A DNA stretch of 64,000 bases from positions 1,984,001 through 2,048,000 of the forward strand of contig NZ_CP062948.1 in assembly GCF_014898175.1 (NCBI RefSeq), in the 5' to 3' direction. Below the pieces are notes generated by a model. That model was not told the DNA's origin. It was given only the letters and a program-made list of their open reading frames with translations, and searched no databases. Source of the DNA: Bifidobacterium lemurum. Lineage in GTDB: Bacteria > Actinomycetota > Actinomycetes > Actinomycetales > Bifidobacteriaceae. Below are positions 1-7,723 of this stretch, in pieces (the stretch's first letter is position 1; each line of letters begins with the position of its first letter). The translations under genes were made by a program, and so were the position numbers.

Positions 1-2
1 AT

Positions 3-677
3 GGAGACGCAATCAAACCCGATTCCGTCGAACGAAGCGAAGATGCGACGGTGACGCTCCGTAATGATGACGATGGTCCTGCCGGGTTCGCGAATATGTC
101 GCAGACCGGTCGTCATCTGACGGCGGCGCTCAACCGTCTGGGTGATATGCGCGAGCTACTCGACCAGCTGTTCTCCTATGCGCGCGCCAACGACCCCGAT
201 CGGGCGCTCGACATCGAATCCGTGGCCGTGCATTCACTGGTCGCTGACGTTCTGGTGGGGCATTACCCCGAATTCGAGGAGCGCGGCTGGGAGCCGGTCG
301 TGGACTTCAGGGACGAGGCGTTCGCGGTCGAGGCGGACAGGGCCGCGCTGGTGCGTGTCGTCGATAATCTGGTCGTCAACATGTTGCGTCATGGCGTGGG
401 CGCGCCGACGATCGTCCAGCGCGGGGGAGTCGTCTCCTTCTCCAACGTCGTGGATGGGCGGGCCGCGGAGAATCTTGCCCCGGACCGGTTATTCGCCCGG
501 TTCTACCAAGCCGATGACGCCCGTTCGTCCGGCGGGTCCGGACTTGGGCTTTCGGTCGCCCAATCGCTGGCCCAATCCATGGGGATGTCTCTGACGGCGC
601 GGCTGGACCGCGCGGGTGGCGGCGGCGCTGGTATGGACGCTCCGCCCCGGTTGGTGATCGACCTACGCGTTCACTAG
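3..677 (+). CDS. Sensor histidine kinase, C-terminal part (5' end outside window)
   Basis: The reading frame is open from the first bases of the window, so the gene starts upstream and only about 224 C-terminal residues are visible. A four-helix dimerisation-like segment (MRELLDQLFSYARAND) is followed by a HATPase_c domain. The N-box region reads VVDNLVVNMLRHG, and a G-box reads SGGSGLGLSVAQSLA with an F-box-like RLFARFYQADD before it. This is the ATP-binding half of a two-component sensor kinase, which autophosphorylates a histidine for transfer to a response regulator. The histidine box itself is not visible, and the cognate regulator is presumably upstream. The stop codon overlaps the 3' end of the convergent hicB by 15 bp. 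The kinase assignment is confident; the signal sensed is unknown. Confidence 0.85.
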   Translation, partial: GDAIKPDSVERSEDATVTLRNDDDGPAGFANMSQTGRHLTAALNRLGDMRELLDQLFSYARANDPDRALDIESVAVHSLVADVLVGHYPEFEERGWEPVVDFRDEAFAVEADRAALVRVVDNLVVNMLRHGVGAPTIVQRGGVVSFSNVVDGRAAENLAPDRLFARFYQADDARSSGGSGLGLSVAQSLAQSMGMSLTARLDRAGGGGAGMDAPPRLVIDLRVH

Positions 678-1037
678 TTGGTGCGCGCGTTGGCGGGATA
701 CGCCGAGGATGTCGCCGATCTGCTGCAACGCCAGTCCGAGTCCGTGCAGTTCCTTCGCGGCGGCTCGGGTTTCGCGGGCGGCCGCCGCGCGGGCTTCGGC
801 TTCGCGTTCCCTCAACCGTTGCGCCTCGTCCAGATGATGCTGCACCGACTGCGGCAACCGCATGGTGATTTCCAATTCGGATTCCGCCGCATCCGCCGTA
901 TCGGTCATCACCGCGATGAGGTCGCGCGCCATCGTCTCGATCTCCTTGCTGGTGCGCGCCTGGGTGACGCCGACGCCGGGAATCTCAAGTATCCAATACT
1001 TCTCACCAGGGCGTACGGTGACCTGATAGCTGCTCAT
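663..1037 (-). CDS. hicB: HicB-family antitoxin with C-terminal helix-turn-helix
   Basis: A 124-residue protein. It opens with a HicB-like partial RNase H fold (MSSYQVTVRPGEKYWILEI, then a segment resembling the usual G-x-x-T-x-A-x-x motif). A charged Ala/Arg/Glu-rich helix follows, then a C-terminal DNA-binding segment (LQQIGDILGVSRQRAHQLV) that reads as a helix-turn-helix. Family knowledge: HicB binds HicA and represses the operon. The start chosen (1037) gives an ATGA overlap with the hicA stop; an in-frame ATG at 1049 would add four residues (METS). The gene lies directly downstream of the toxin gene, the usual hicAB order, and its 3' end overlaps the converging kinase gene by 15 bp. Confidence 0.85.
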   Translation of the reverse strand: MSSYQVTVRPGEKYWILEIPGVGVTQARTSKEIETMARDLIAVMTDTADAAESELEITMRLPQSVQHHLDEAQRLREREAEARAAAARETRAAAKELHGLGLALQQIGDILGVSRQRAHQLVNA

Positions 1038-1252
1038 GGACGTTTCCATCCTTTCCCAAGTTTCGCCTCGGCCTCGTCACAGATGCGGTCGGCCAGTCGG
1101 TCGTCGATTTCCGTATGTCTGGGAATGGGAATCATCAGCCCGCCAAGTTTGTAGACCTCATGGTTCGCGCCTTGACGTGCGAGTATGAATTCCATTCCTC
1201 GGGCACGTGCGGCTCGGCGCAAGGCCCGTATCAACGTTTTTCTTTTCGTCAT
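1034..1252 (-). CDS. hicA: HicA-family mRNA interferase toxin
   Basis: A 72-residue basic protein with the compact HicA double-stranded-RNA-binding fold. The N-terminal helix is Lys/Arg rich, the conserved His lies in QGANHEVYKLGG, and the motif IPIPRHTEID precedes the last helix. Family knowledge: HicA cleaves mRNA and is neutralised by HicB. The gene is followed by hicB with a 4-nt overlap and is preceded by a perfect 7-bp inverted repeat that probably serves as operator. Its length matches other HicA proteins. The catalytic histidine is present, so the toxin looks intact. Confidence 0.85.
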   Translation of the reverse strand: MTKRKTLIRALRRAARARGMEFILARQGANHEVYKLGGLMIPIPRHTEIDDRLADRICDEAEAKLGKGWKRP

Positions 1253-1257
1253 TGTAA

Positions 1258-1277
1258 TGTCAATTCCTTTATTGACA
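1258..1277 (-). promoter_or_regulatory. Palindromic operator upstream of hicAB
   Basis: A perfect inverted repeat, TGTCAAT, 6-bp spacer, ATTGACA, ends 6 bp before the hicA start codon. The right arm (minus strand) contains a TTGACA-like -35 hexamer. Position and symmetry fit autorepression by the HTH of HicB. The sequence is seen directly; the protein that binds it is inferred. Confidence 0.6.
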
Positions 1278-1317
1278 AAATTGGCAAGCGTGGGATTGAC
1301 GGTTTAGTGGGCGGGGT

Positions 1318-2895
1318 TTAGGCGGGGGAGTCGGATTCGGCTGGGGCTAGGGTGGTGGAACGGGTCATGCGGCCTTCGAAGTAGCGGGTCTCCTTGAGTT
1401 CGCCGGCGATGGTCTGACGGAAATGTTGTTCATGACGTTGCAGCGCGGGCGAGCCCAAATCGGTGGCGTTCTGGTAGGCCGCCTGATGGTATTTGAGCCA
1501 ATGGCTCAGCTCTCGTTGCGTGGTGGAACCCAAGACGGGCGCCGCGTCGAACGGCGTCGAACCGGCGACCGGCGTGGAGCCCGGCGTGCACGACCCGTTC
1601 TCGTCGACGCTCGCCAAGGTGGGCTCCGGCGCGAGGGAGACAGTCCCGCGTACAGTCAGCCAGTTGTCGGTGGCGGGATTCTCCGCCCCGTCCAAGGCGG
1701 CCACGAGCTCGTCCTCGACTTCGATGCTGGTGACCCACGTGTTCTCGCCGATGGGATGGTTGGCCACCGGCGAGCCGGCCGTCACCACATGCTGGATGTT
1801 GTAGTCGTCGGCCTTGTCGGCGGCGATGGCCGCGGCCACGATGCCGCCCTGTGAATGCCCGATCAGCGCCACAGGCTCGTCGGCGCCGATGCCCGCCTGT
1901 TCCATCGCCTCCACGACCATGCGGGCGCTGTCCGCGCTCATGCGCCGATTTGCGTCGGCGCTCATCAACTCCACGTTCTGCGCCCATCCGAACGGCGAAT
2001 CCGGCTTCCCGTCGGTGCCGGGGATCGTGACCAGCCAGGCGTTCGACCCGTCGGCCCGCTCATAGCGTTGGATGGCGATGGTGGCGTACTCGAGTCCGCT
2101 GTCGAGATCCACCTTGCCCAACCGCTCCTCGGCGAGCCGCCGCAGATTCTCCAAGGATTCGCCCACCGACGCGCTGGAGCGCACCACAGGTGCATGGGAG
2201 ACGACCTCACGCACACGCAGCCGGTCGCCTTGGGCGAGGTTCTTCACCGGCGCGGACACTCCGGCGATGCGCCCAGCCGCCGTGTTGACCTCGTCGGTGC
2301 GGACCAATCCCACACCGGACGGCACTCCGCCGACCTTCGCGCCGACGCCCGACATCACGCCCTCCTGGAACCGCGCGGTGGTGGTGGACATCCATGCGGG
2401 ATTCGGCTTGCCCTCGACGGCCCATCCGGCGAGCAGTCCGCCGGCCGCCAGCGCGCCCGTGCCGGCGGCCGCGTAGCCGGGTTTGAGTTGGGTACCCACC
2501 TGCACCACTTCGGTGAGGATGCGGCGCGAGGCGAGTTCGGCGTCGGCATACAGCGAGTGGGCGCGGATCAATAATCGCGCCATATCGGCCAGGGTATCGC
2601 CCAATCGCCGGCATTCGACGGCATGGTCCGAGCAGCGCGCGGCCAATGTCGTGAAAGGCAGCGTCGTATGCCGCACGTCCACGGCCGTGATATCGCCGGA
2701 GGCGAGCGTGGGACACATCGGCGCGCTGACGCGATGCGAACCGAGTTGCACTCCCGTGGAGCTCCATGAGGCCGACAGCGCGCCCAACGCGCAGGCCTCG
2801 CTGTCCAACGCGCGGGCGATGCGGGCGTATTCCTCCACGGTGGCGGGCGCGAAGCCTTTGCCGCCGTAGATATGCGAGGTGACCTGCCAGCTCAT
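1318..2895 (-). CDS. Alpha/beta-hydrolase (lipase-like) with WXG/PPE-like N-terminal helical region
   Basis: A 525-residue protein. Residues 1-130 are helical and contain an SWSSTG motif; a small hydrophobic Ala/Gly-rich stretch lies at about 143-160. The C-terminal half is an alpha/beta-hydrolase domain with the nucleophile elbow GHSQGG (Ser about 348), preceded by an IPGTDGK strand turn, and it resembles PGAP1/lipase-type proteins. The start (MSWQVTSH) gives an ATGA overlap with the upstream WXG-motif protein, so the two genes are translationally coupled. That pairing resembles type VII secretion substrates, where a WXG partner accompanies a larger effector. The substrate and whether it is exported are unknown. 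An upstream in-frame extension to 3177 is rejected because it would run through the coupled gene. Confidence 0.75.
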   Translation of the reverse strand: MSWQVTSHIYGGKGFAPATVEEYARIARALDSEACALGALSASWSSTGVQLGSHRVSAPMCPTLASGDITAVDVRHTTLPFTTLAARCSDHAVECRRLGDTLADMARLLIRAHSLYADAELASRRILTEVVQVGTQLKPGYAAAGTGALAAGGLLAGWAVEGKPNPAWMSTTTARFQEGVMSGVGAKVGGVPSGVGLVRTDEVNTAAGRIAGVSAPVKNLAQGDRLRVREVVSHAPVVRSSASVGESLENLRRLAEERLGKVDLDSGLEYATIAIQRYERADGSNAWLVTIPGTDGKPDSPFGWAQNVELMSADANRRMSADSARMVVEAMEQAGIGADEPVALIGHSQGGIVAAAIAADKADDYNIQHVVTAGSPVANHPIGENTWVTSIEVEDELVAALDGAENPATDNWLTVRGTVSLAPEPTLASVDENGSCTPGSTPVAGSTPFDAAPVLGSTTQRELSHWLKYHQAAYQNATDLGSPALQRHEQHFRQTIAGELKETRYFEGRMTRSTTLAPAESDSPA

Positions 2896-3230
2896 GGCGC
2901 ACCCGCCGATAGCGAAATCCGTGTGGTGGCGTCCATATCGTCCAGCAGTACGGCGGCTTCGCACGCCACGCGTTCGAGTCGCGTGCGGAACAGGGTGGCC
3001 GCGTTGCCTTGCCATGAGATGTCGCGCGATTGCGCGATGGCCGCCGCCGTGCGGTCGAGCGCGGCTTCGGTGGAGCGCTCCGCGACGGCGATGAGGTCGC
3101 GGCTGGACTGGACCGCCGCATGGCATGGGCAGTGGGTGTCGAAGGCCGCGACCGTGGTGCCGGCGAGGCCCGACCACGGCGAATACGACTGCGGCGAATA
3201 TGGCTGTGTGGTGACGAGTGGCGTGTTCAT
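2892..3230 (-). CDS. WXG-motif small helical protein (WXG100-like)
   Basis: A 112-residue protein. After a Pro/Ser/Tyr-rich N-terminus (1-20) it forms two predicted helices flanking a W-Q-G turn (SWQGNAATLF, W at 73), the hallmark spacing of WXG100 proteins. It has no signal peptide. It is translated just before, and overlaps by 4 nt with, the alpha/beta-hydrolase gene. By analogy with other WXG100-effector pairs it may act as the partner or chaperone of that hydrolase for type VII-like export. The start at 3230 (MNTPLV) is chosen; an alternative ATG at 3308 would add 26 residues lacking family resemblance. The family call is moderately sure, the function inferred. Confidence 0.65.
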   Translation of the reverse strand: MNTPLVTTQPYSPQSYSPWSGLAGTTVAAFDTHCPCHAAVQSSRDLIAVAERSTEAALDRTAAAIAQSRDISWQGNAATLFRTRLERVACEAAVLLDDMDATTRISLSAGAP

Positions 3231-3533
3231 ACCACCAGTCAAAAACAGTCGGGCGGGACTTGTCCAGCCGGAACGGGTTATGTGGTTCCAGCCCCGGTTA
3301 TCCACCATTACGACAACATTCCTAACATCGCATAAGCCTTACGACTGCGAATGCCGGATGTTCGCGAAGCGATGTTCGGGAATGGCTGTCTGACCGTGCG
3401 AAAGAGCGTGGCACGTCGTATCTATGGACCAAGACGACAGGCCAAGACGGCGAGATCGCCGAAGAACGACATCCGTCAGGGCGTGCGGCACCGTTGCGTT
3501 GGGTCGGCTGGTCAAGCGCCGACCGTTTGCGGA
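3231..3533. other. Intergenic region, 303 bp, no gene recognised
   Basis: This stretch separates the end of the MoxR/VWA operon (minus strand) from the start of the WXG-hydrolase pair (minus strand). It must contain the promoter for the latter. I see no convincing -10/-35 pair, RNA gene or repeat. Confidence 0.5.
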
Positions 3534-4142
3534 CTACCAGGGTTTGGCGGTTTGCGTGCCGGTGGTGCCGCCGGTCTCGTCGGACGAGCCGTCGGAATCC
3601 GAAGCGTCGGAATCCTGGGTGCCGCTGGACGGCTGGTTGGATTGCAGCAGCTCCTCCACCTGGGCCCGCTGCTCCTCGGTCAGGCCGCCGCCCTGTTTGG
3701 TGTCCGTCGAGTCCTGATCCGACGAGTCGGTGTCGTCGTCGGAGGATCCGTTCTGCTGCTGGTCGAGCTGCTCGCGGGCGTGGACCGTCAACGCGTACGA
3801 GGTCTCGCGGTTCGCGTCGATGGCCTCGCGGATCTGGCTGAGCAGCAGCGGTCGGAAGGTGTTCGCCTCGTCGAATTGCGCGTCGGTCTGCTCCTGCAGG
3901 GCGCTGAGCGTGTCGTAGTCGACCGTCTCCTCGGAGGCCGAGGCGAGGTTCTCCTGCAGGCTGCGGGTGGCCGCGTTGAAGGTGAGCACGGCGGCGAGAT
4001 TCACCGCGGCCACGCAGGCGGCCGCCGCCAGCACCACCGCCGCCGCGATCAGCGCGATGCGCACGCCCAACGGAGCGCGGGACGTGCGTGCCGCCTGCGA
4101 CCCACGCGGCGAAGGGGAAGAGGACTTGCCCATACGGCTCAT
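3534..4142 (-). CDS. Single-pass membrane protein, last gene of the MoxR/VWA operon
   Basis: A 202-residue protein. A short Ser/Arg-rich cytoplasmic N-terminus leads into one strongly hydrophobic segment at about residues 30-55 (VRIALIAAAVVLAAAACVAA). An extracellular helical region follows with a coiled-coil-like heptad pattern (LQENLASASEETVDYDTLSALQ is its start), and the tail is Asp/Ser/Gln-rich (DDDTDSSDQDSTDTKQ). I do not recognise a named family. The start has a good AAGGAGG ribosome site and overlaps the upstream VWA gene stop by 4 nt. Its location suggests an accessory subunit of the membrane MoxR-VWA complex; this is inference from context only. Confidence 0.7.
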   Translation of the reverse strand: MSRMGKSSSPSPRGSQAARTSRAPLGVRIALIAAAVVLAAAACVAAVNLAAVLTFNAATRSLQENLASASEETVDYDTLSALQEQTDAQFDEANTFRPLLLSQIREAIDANRETSYALTVHAREQLDQQQNGSSDDDTDSSDQDSTDTKQGGGLTEEQRAQVEELLQSNQPSSGTQDSDASDSDGSSDETGGTTGTQTAKPW

Positions 4143-5164
4143 ATCAGCCTCCTTGAGGTGGCGATCCACGCGCCGGCCTCCATGGCCAGCAACGCCAGCA
4201 GCACGATCGCCTCGGGCCATACCACCGGGGTGGTGCGCTGGCGTTCCTTGGTGGTGCTGGTGACGCGCCACTGATCCGACGCTTCGGCCGAAACGCCGTT
4301 CGCCAACGTCTGCTCGGCGGACAGGATGACGACGCTGCCGCTCATCTCGTCGGCGAGTTCGGAGAGTATGGCCTCGTCCATGGCGGAGATGCCGGGCTCT
4401 CCCGTATCCGGGTCGGTGACCCAGTTCTCGGTGTCCGGGTCGATTTCGCCCACGCCGTCGGAGACCAAGGGGATGCGCCCGCCTTCGGTGGAGCCCACGC
4501 CCACGGCGAAGGCATCGTCCAAGTACTGGCGCAGCGACGAGAAGGTGCGACGGGTCGTGGTCGAGGTCTGCTCGCCGTCGGTGATGAGATACAGGATGAC
4601 GGCGTCGTCGGGATGCTGGTCGCGAATCGACTTCAACGTGAGCAGCAGCTGGTCGATCGGCGCGTCGAGGCTGGAGCCGGCCGAAACCGAAGTGGACTCC
4701 ACCGACAGGGTGTCGGCCCAGTTGTCGATCGCCAGAGAGTCGGGCGTCAGCGGCACGTCCAGCGTCGCGGACGCGCCGAACCGCAGGGCCGCGAAACTTG
4801 CGTCGGCGTACTGTTCGGTCAGGTCATGCACGGCCTGTTTGGCCGCGTCCAAGCGGCTGACCGTCTCGTCGGACCCGTAGTGCGCGTCCGAGACGGCCAT
4901 GGATCCGGTCACATCGACGGCGACCACCACGTCGGTGGCGTTCACCGCGCGGCTGGTGGTGGAGGAGATCACGCTGGGGGTGAGCACCATCACCGCCAGC
5001 GTCAGACAGATCAGCACGCGCCGCACGCAGGCGAACAGCGTCTCGTCGCTGTCCTTGCGGCGTACATGCAGCGTCACCTGCGCCACGGCCATTACGCACA
5101 GCAGCGCGACCAGCGCGATCGCGGCCGGCCAGCCGAGCGCGGGGGAGAAGACGAACTGACTCAT
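4139..5164 (-). CDS. von Willebrand factor A domain membrane protein (BatB-like)
   Basis: A 341-residue protein. Two N-terminal hydrophobic segments (about 10-30 and 47-68) are followed by a VWA domain whose metal-ion-dependent adhesion site reads VAVDVTGSM (D-x-T-G-S). The strand AVILYLITDGEQT carries the distal acidic residue, and a C-terminal transmembrane helix follows (IVLLALLAMEAGAWI). Family knowledge: such proteins work with MoxR ATPases, perhaps as metal-dependent chaperone or assembly factors at the membrane. It is the second of two consecutive VWA genes, joined to both neighbours by ATGA overlaps. Confidence 0.85.
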   Translation of the reverse strand: MSQFVFSPALGWPAAIALVALLCVMAVAQVTLHVRRKDSDETLFACVRRVLICLTLAVMVLTPSVISSTTSRAVNATDVVVAVDVTGSMAVSDAHYGSDETVSRLDAAKQAVHDLTEQYADASFAALRFGASATLDVPLTPDSLAIDNWADTLSVESTSVSAGSSLDAPIDQLLLTLKSIRDQHPDDAVILYLITDGEQTSTTTRRTFSSLRQYLDDAFAVGVGSTEGGRIPLVSDGVGEIDPDTENWVTDPDTGEPGISAMDEAILSELADEMSGSVVILSAEQTLANGVSAEASDQWRVTSTTKERQRTTPVVWPEAIVLLALLAMEAGAWIATSRRLI

Positions 5165-6228
5165 CGACGCAACCTCCAAGCCGCCAGCAGCCACAGCACG
5201 ACCATCACCACCAGGGCCAGCACCCACCAGCCGGGCGCGTCGACCATGGCGGCCTTGCTCGCCTCGTCGCTTTGGGCGTCGCGGCGCTGCTGGATCTCAC
5301 GCACCAGTTCCTCGACCGAGGAGCCGTTGGACTGGGTGAGGAACACGCCGCCGTGCGCCTCGATCTGCTCGCGCATGGCGATGGTGTCCTCGTCGCCTTC
5401 GCTGGAGCTCGGTCCGGAATACAGGCCGTCGACCGTGATATCCGCGCTGCTGGTCAGATCCAGCGCCTGTTCGAGCGTGTAGGTGGGCTCTCCCGACACC
5501 ACATTGTCGGTGGCGAGCACGATCGACGCGGCGCGCTGGCGTTCGGCGTTCGTCTCGTTCGCCTCGCCGTAGGCGAATCCGGGCAGCATGGCCGCGCAGG
5601 AGACCACGCCGTCGCCGATCAGCGAGGTGGCGTTCTGCTTGTTCTGCGTGCCCTCCAGCCAGTCGGCGACGCTCTGGTATTGGCTGTCGGTCATCTGGTC
5701 GATGTCGTCCTGCGACTGCACGCCCTCAAGCACTTCGCTCGCCTTGGTGAGCTGGTCGGTGACCAGTTCGTAGTCGTCGGTCAGCGGGAACACGGTGCGC
5801 GAGGTCGAGTTGAAGATGCTCAATCCGATGCGCTCGCCCTCGAAGTTCCCCACCAGACTCAGGTAGGTGTCGATCACCTCGCGGTCGTAGGGCAGGGTGG
5901 ATCCGGACACGTCCAGACACAGCACGATGTCGCGCCCGCTGGCCTGCTCCTGCCCTTGGTCGACGCGCAAGGGGCGAGCGACCAACACGATCGCCACCGC
6001 GATCATCACGGCGAGCAGCGCGACGCCGATCCGGCTCAGAATCCGCCATTGGCCCATCAGACGCGAGGCCTCGTCGGTGGAGAGATCGTCATCCAGCGAG
6101 AACACCGCATCGTCGTGCGCGTCGTCGGGTTTCGTGCGCGTGGCGAACACCACGGCCAGCACGATGACCGCCACCGCCGCCAACACGGCGACCAGCGCGG
6201 CCCATGGCCACTGCCATTGCAAGCTCAT
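5161..6228 (-). CDS. von Willebrand factor A domain membrane protein (BatA-like)
   Basis: A 355-residue protein. It has hydrophobic segments near residues 9-28 and 63-85, and a VWA domain with a complete MIDAS (LCLDVSGST, D-x-S-G-S). The TSLIGDG and IVLATDN elements are present, and a terminal membrane anchor reads WWVLALVVMVVLWLLAAW. It is the first of two adjacent VWA proteins in the MoxR operon, which matches the usual BatA-BatB pairing. The MIDAS residues are intact, so divalent-metal binding is expected. The start (MSLQWQ) overlaps the upstream stop codon by 4 nt. Confidence 0.85.
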   Translation of the reverse strand: MSLQWQWPWAALVAVLAAVAVIVLAVVFATRTKPDDAHDDAVFSLDDDLSTDEASRLMGQWRILSRIGVALLAVMIAVAIVLVARPLRVDQGQEQASGRDIVLCLDVSGSTLPYDREVIDTYLSLVGNFEGERIGLSIFNSTSRTVFPLTDDYELVTDQLTKASEVLEGVQSQDDIDQMTDSQYQSVADWLEGTQNKQNATSLIGDGVVSCAAMLPGFAYGEANETNAERQRAASIVLATDNVVSGEPTYTLEQALDLTSSADITVDGLYSGPSSSEGDEDTIAMREQIEAHGGVFLTQSNGSSVEELVREIQQRRDAQSDEASKAAMVDAPGWWVLALVVMVVLWLLAAWRLRR

Positions 6229-6749
6229 CGCCGCCACCTTTCCACCAGATTCGACACCCAACCGGCCGCCTCGTCCACCTCGACGCCGCGCGCGTGGCTG
6301 TTCACCGCGGCATCGGCGAATTCGGGCGGATACAAGGCCTCGATGGTCTGTCGCAACAGCTGCAATCCTCCGCGCGTGGCGCCGGAGCGCTGCGAGGCCA
6401 GATCGGTCAGCGTGCTCGCGCCCAGATTCCGGCCGCTGGAGAGGGACGCGAATTCGCGGGCGATCCGCGCCAACGCCACGAACGCCTCCTCACGGGAGAG
6501 CTCGCCGTCGTGGTACGCGCGCGTCACCCCATCGATGCGAGCGCGCCACCGCGTCTTATCCGACGCGTGGGCATGCGCCCCGCGAGCGGGTTTCGCCGCC
6601 GTCCGTCGCGGGCGCGACAGCATCACCGCCGCGGCCGCCAGCACGGCGGCCAGCAGCAGGCAGACCGCCAGGAACACCAGCAGCGGCGTGGTCAGCGACA
6701 GCTCGCCGACGGTGTCGAGTTCGTTCAGGTCCGCGGCGAAGGCCCTCAT
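6225..6749 (-). CDS. Single-pass membrane protein of the MoxR operon (DUF4381-like position)
   Basis: A 174-residue protein. One membrane helix at about residues 20-45 (LLVFLAVCLLLAAVLAAAAV) is followed by a basic cytoplasmic linker and a helical C-terminal domain (FVALARIAREFASL, LLRQTIEALYPPEFAD). Size, topology and position between the DUF58 and first VWA gene match the DUF4381-type protein of many MoxR-BatA operons, but I assign this by context rather than by a diagnostic motif. Both junctions are ATGA overlaps. Confidence 0.7.
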   Translation of the reverse strand: MRAFAADLNELDTVGELSLTTPLLVFLAVCLLLAAVLAAAAVMLSRPRRTAAKPARGAHAHASDKTRWRARIDGVTRAYHDGELSREEAFVALARIAREFASLSSGRNLGASTLTDLASQRSGATRGGLQLLRQTIEALYPPEFADAAVNSHARGVEVDEAAGWVSNLVERWRR

Positions 6750-7723
6750 GCCCGACCTCCCGATTCGACGGCCGCACCGGCCAGATTCAGCGTGGGGGCG
6801 GCGTTGAGATGGTTGCGCGTGGAATACGACAGCGCGCGCGACATCAGCGCCACGAACGCGGAGAACATCTGCTCGCTGGAGGCGGCGCGGATCATATGCG
6901 AACCCGTTTTGCGCAGTTCCCGCTCCAACGCCGCGGCCATATACTCGCGATGCGTGTCGACCTCGCGCGCGGCTCGTGAGGCGCGCAGAAACGCGGGCAC
7001 CCGGCGTTCGCTGGTGCCGTCCAGCGGGGACCTACGGCCCGAGGCCAACGGCTGGAAGGGATTCATCGTGGCCACATCGATCAGCACGATCGGATGCGTG
7101 CGCGCGATGCGGCGGATCTGCTCCAGATGGCGTTCGGCCAGCGCGTGCTCGTCGGTGGCGAACACGATCAGCGCCTCTCTGTCCTTGATGCGGCGAGCGT
7201 ATTCCAACATCGCGTCGATATTGCGCCCGTGGGTCCAATCGCGGTCCAACGCCTGGTCCAGCGTGCGTTCGAACTGGGCGAATCCGCCGTTGAACGGCAC
7301 GCGGGTGATGCTCGCCTCATGGCACATCACCAACGACACCTCGTCGGACCGGCGCAACGACAGGGCCGCGAACATGCGCAACGCGTTGGCCGCGACCTCA
7401 TAGGCGCGCTCTCCCGAGACGCAGGTGCCGCGCATCTGGATCCCCACATCCATCAGCAGCCACACATGCGAGGTCGAGGGCCTCTCGCGCTGCACCACCA
7501 TGGGGCGGCCCATGCGCGCGCTCGCCTTCCAGTCGATAAGGCGGGACTCGTCGCCGGGCTCGTAGACGCGCACATCCAGCGCGTCGTCCGCGCCGCCGCG
7601 CTGGTCGGAGGAATGCTCGCCCTCCAGCACGCCCAACGCCCGTCGAACCGTGGGCAGGCTCAATTGGGTGCCGAGGGCCTCGATCTTCCTGCGGATCGGG
7701 TCGTCGTTACCGGTTGAACTCAT
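6746..7723 (-). CDS. DUF58 domain protein
   Basis: A 325-residue protein. The diagnostic DUF58 signature is present: RVYEPGDESRLIDWKASAR, followed by VWLLMDVGIQM, a VWA-like strand with a degenerate metal site. The chosen start (MSSTGNDD) overlaps the moxR stop as ATGA. DUF58 proteins are almost always encoded next to MoxR ATPases, as here, and are thought to cooperate with them. No transmembrane helix is seen, so it is probably cytosolic. The biochemical role is unknown. Confidence 0.9.
   Translation of the reverse strand: MSSTGNDDPIRRKIEALGTQLSLPTVRRALGVLEGEHSSDQRGGADDALDVRVYEPGDESRLIDWKASARMGRPMVVQRERPSTSHVWLLMDVGIQMRGTCVSGERAYEVAANALRMFAALSLRRSDEVSLVMCHEASITRVPFNGGFAQFERTLDQALDRDWTHGRNIDAMLEYARRIKDREALIVFATDEHALAERHLEQIRRIARTHPIVLIDVATMNPFQPLASGRRSPLDGTSERRVPAFLRASRAAREVDTHREYMAAALERELRKTGSHMIRAASSEQMFSAFVALMSRALSYSTRNHLNAAPTLNLAGAAVESGGRA

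Noticed and set aside
2896-3177. Extension of the hydrolase gene upstream of 2895
   Set aside because: It would run in another frame through the WXG-motif gene; the ATGA overlap supports the shorter start.
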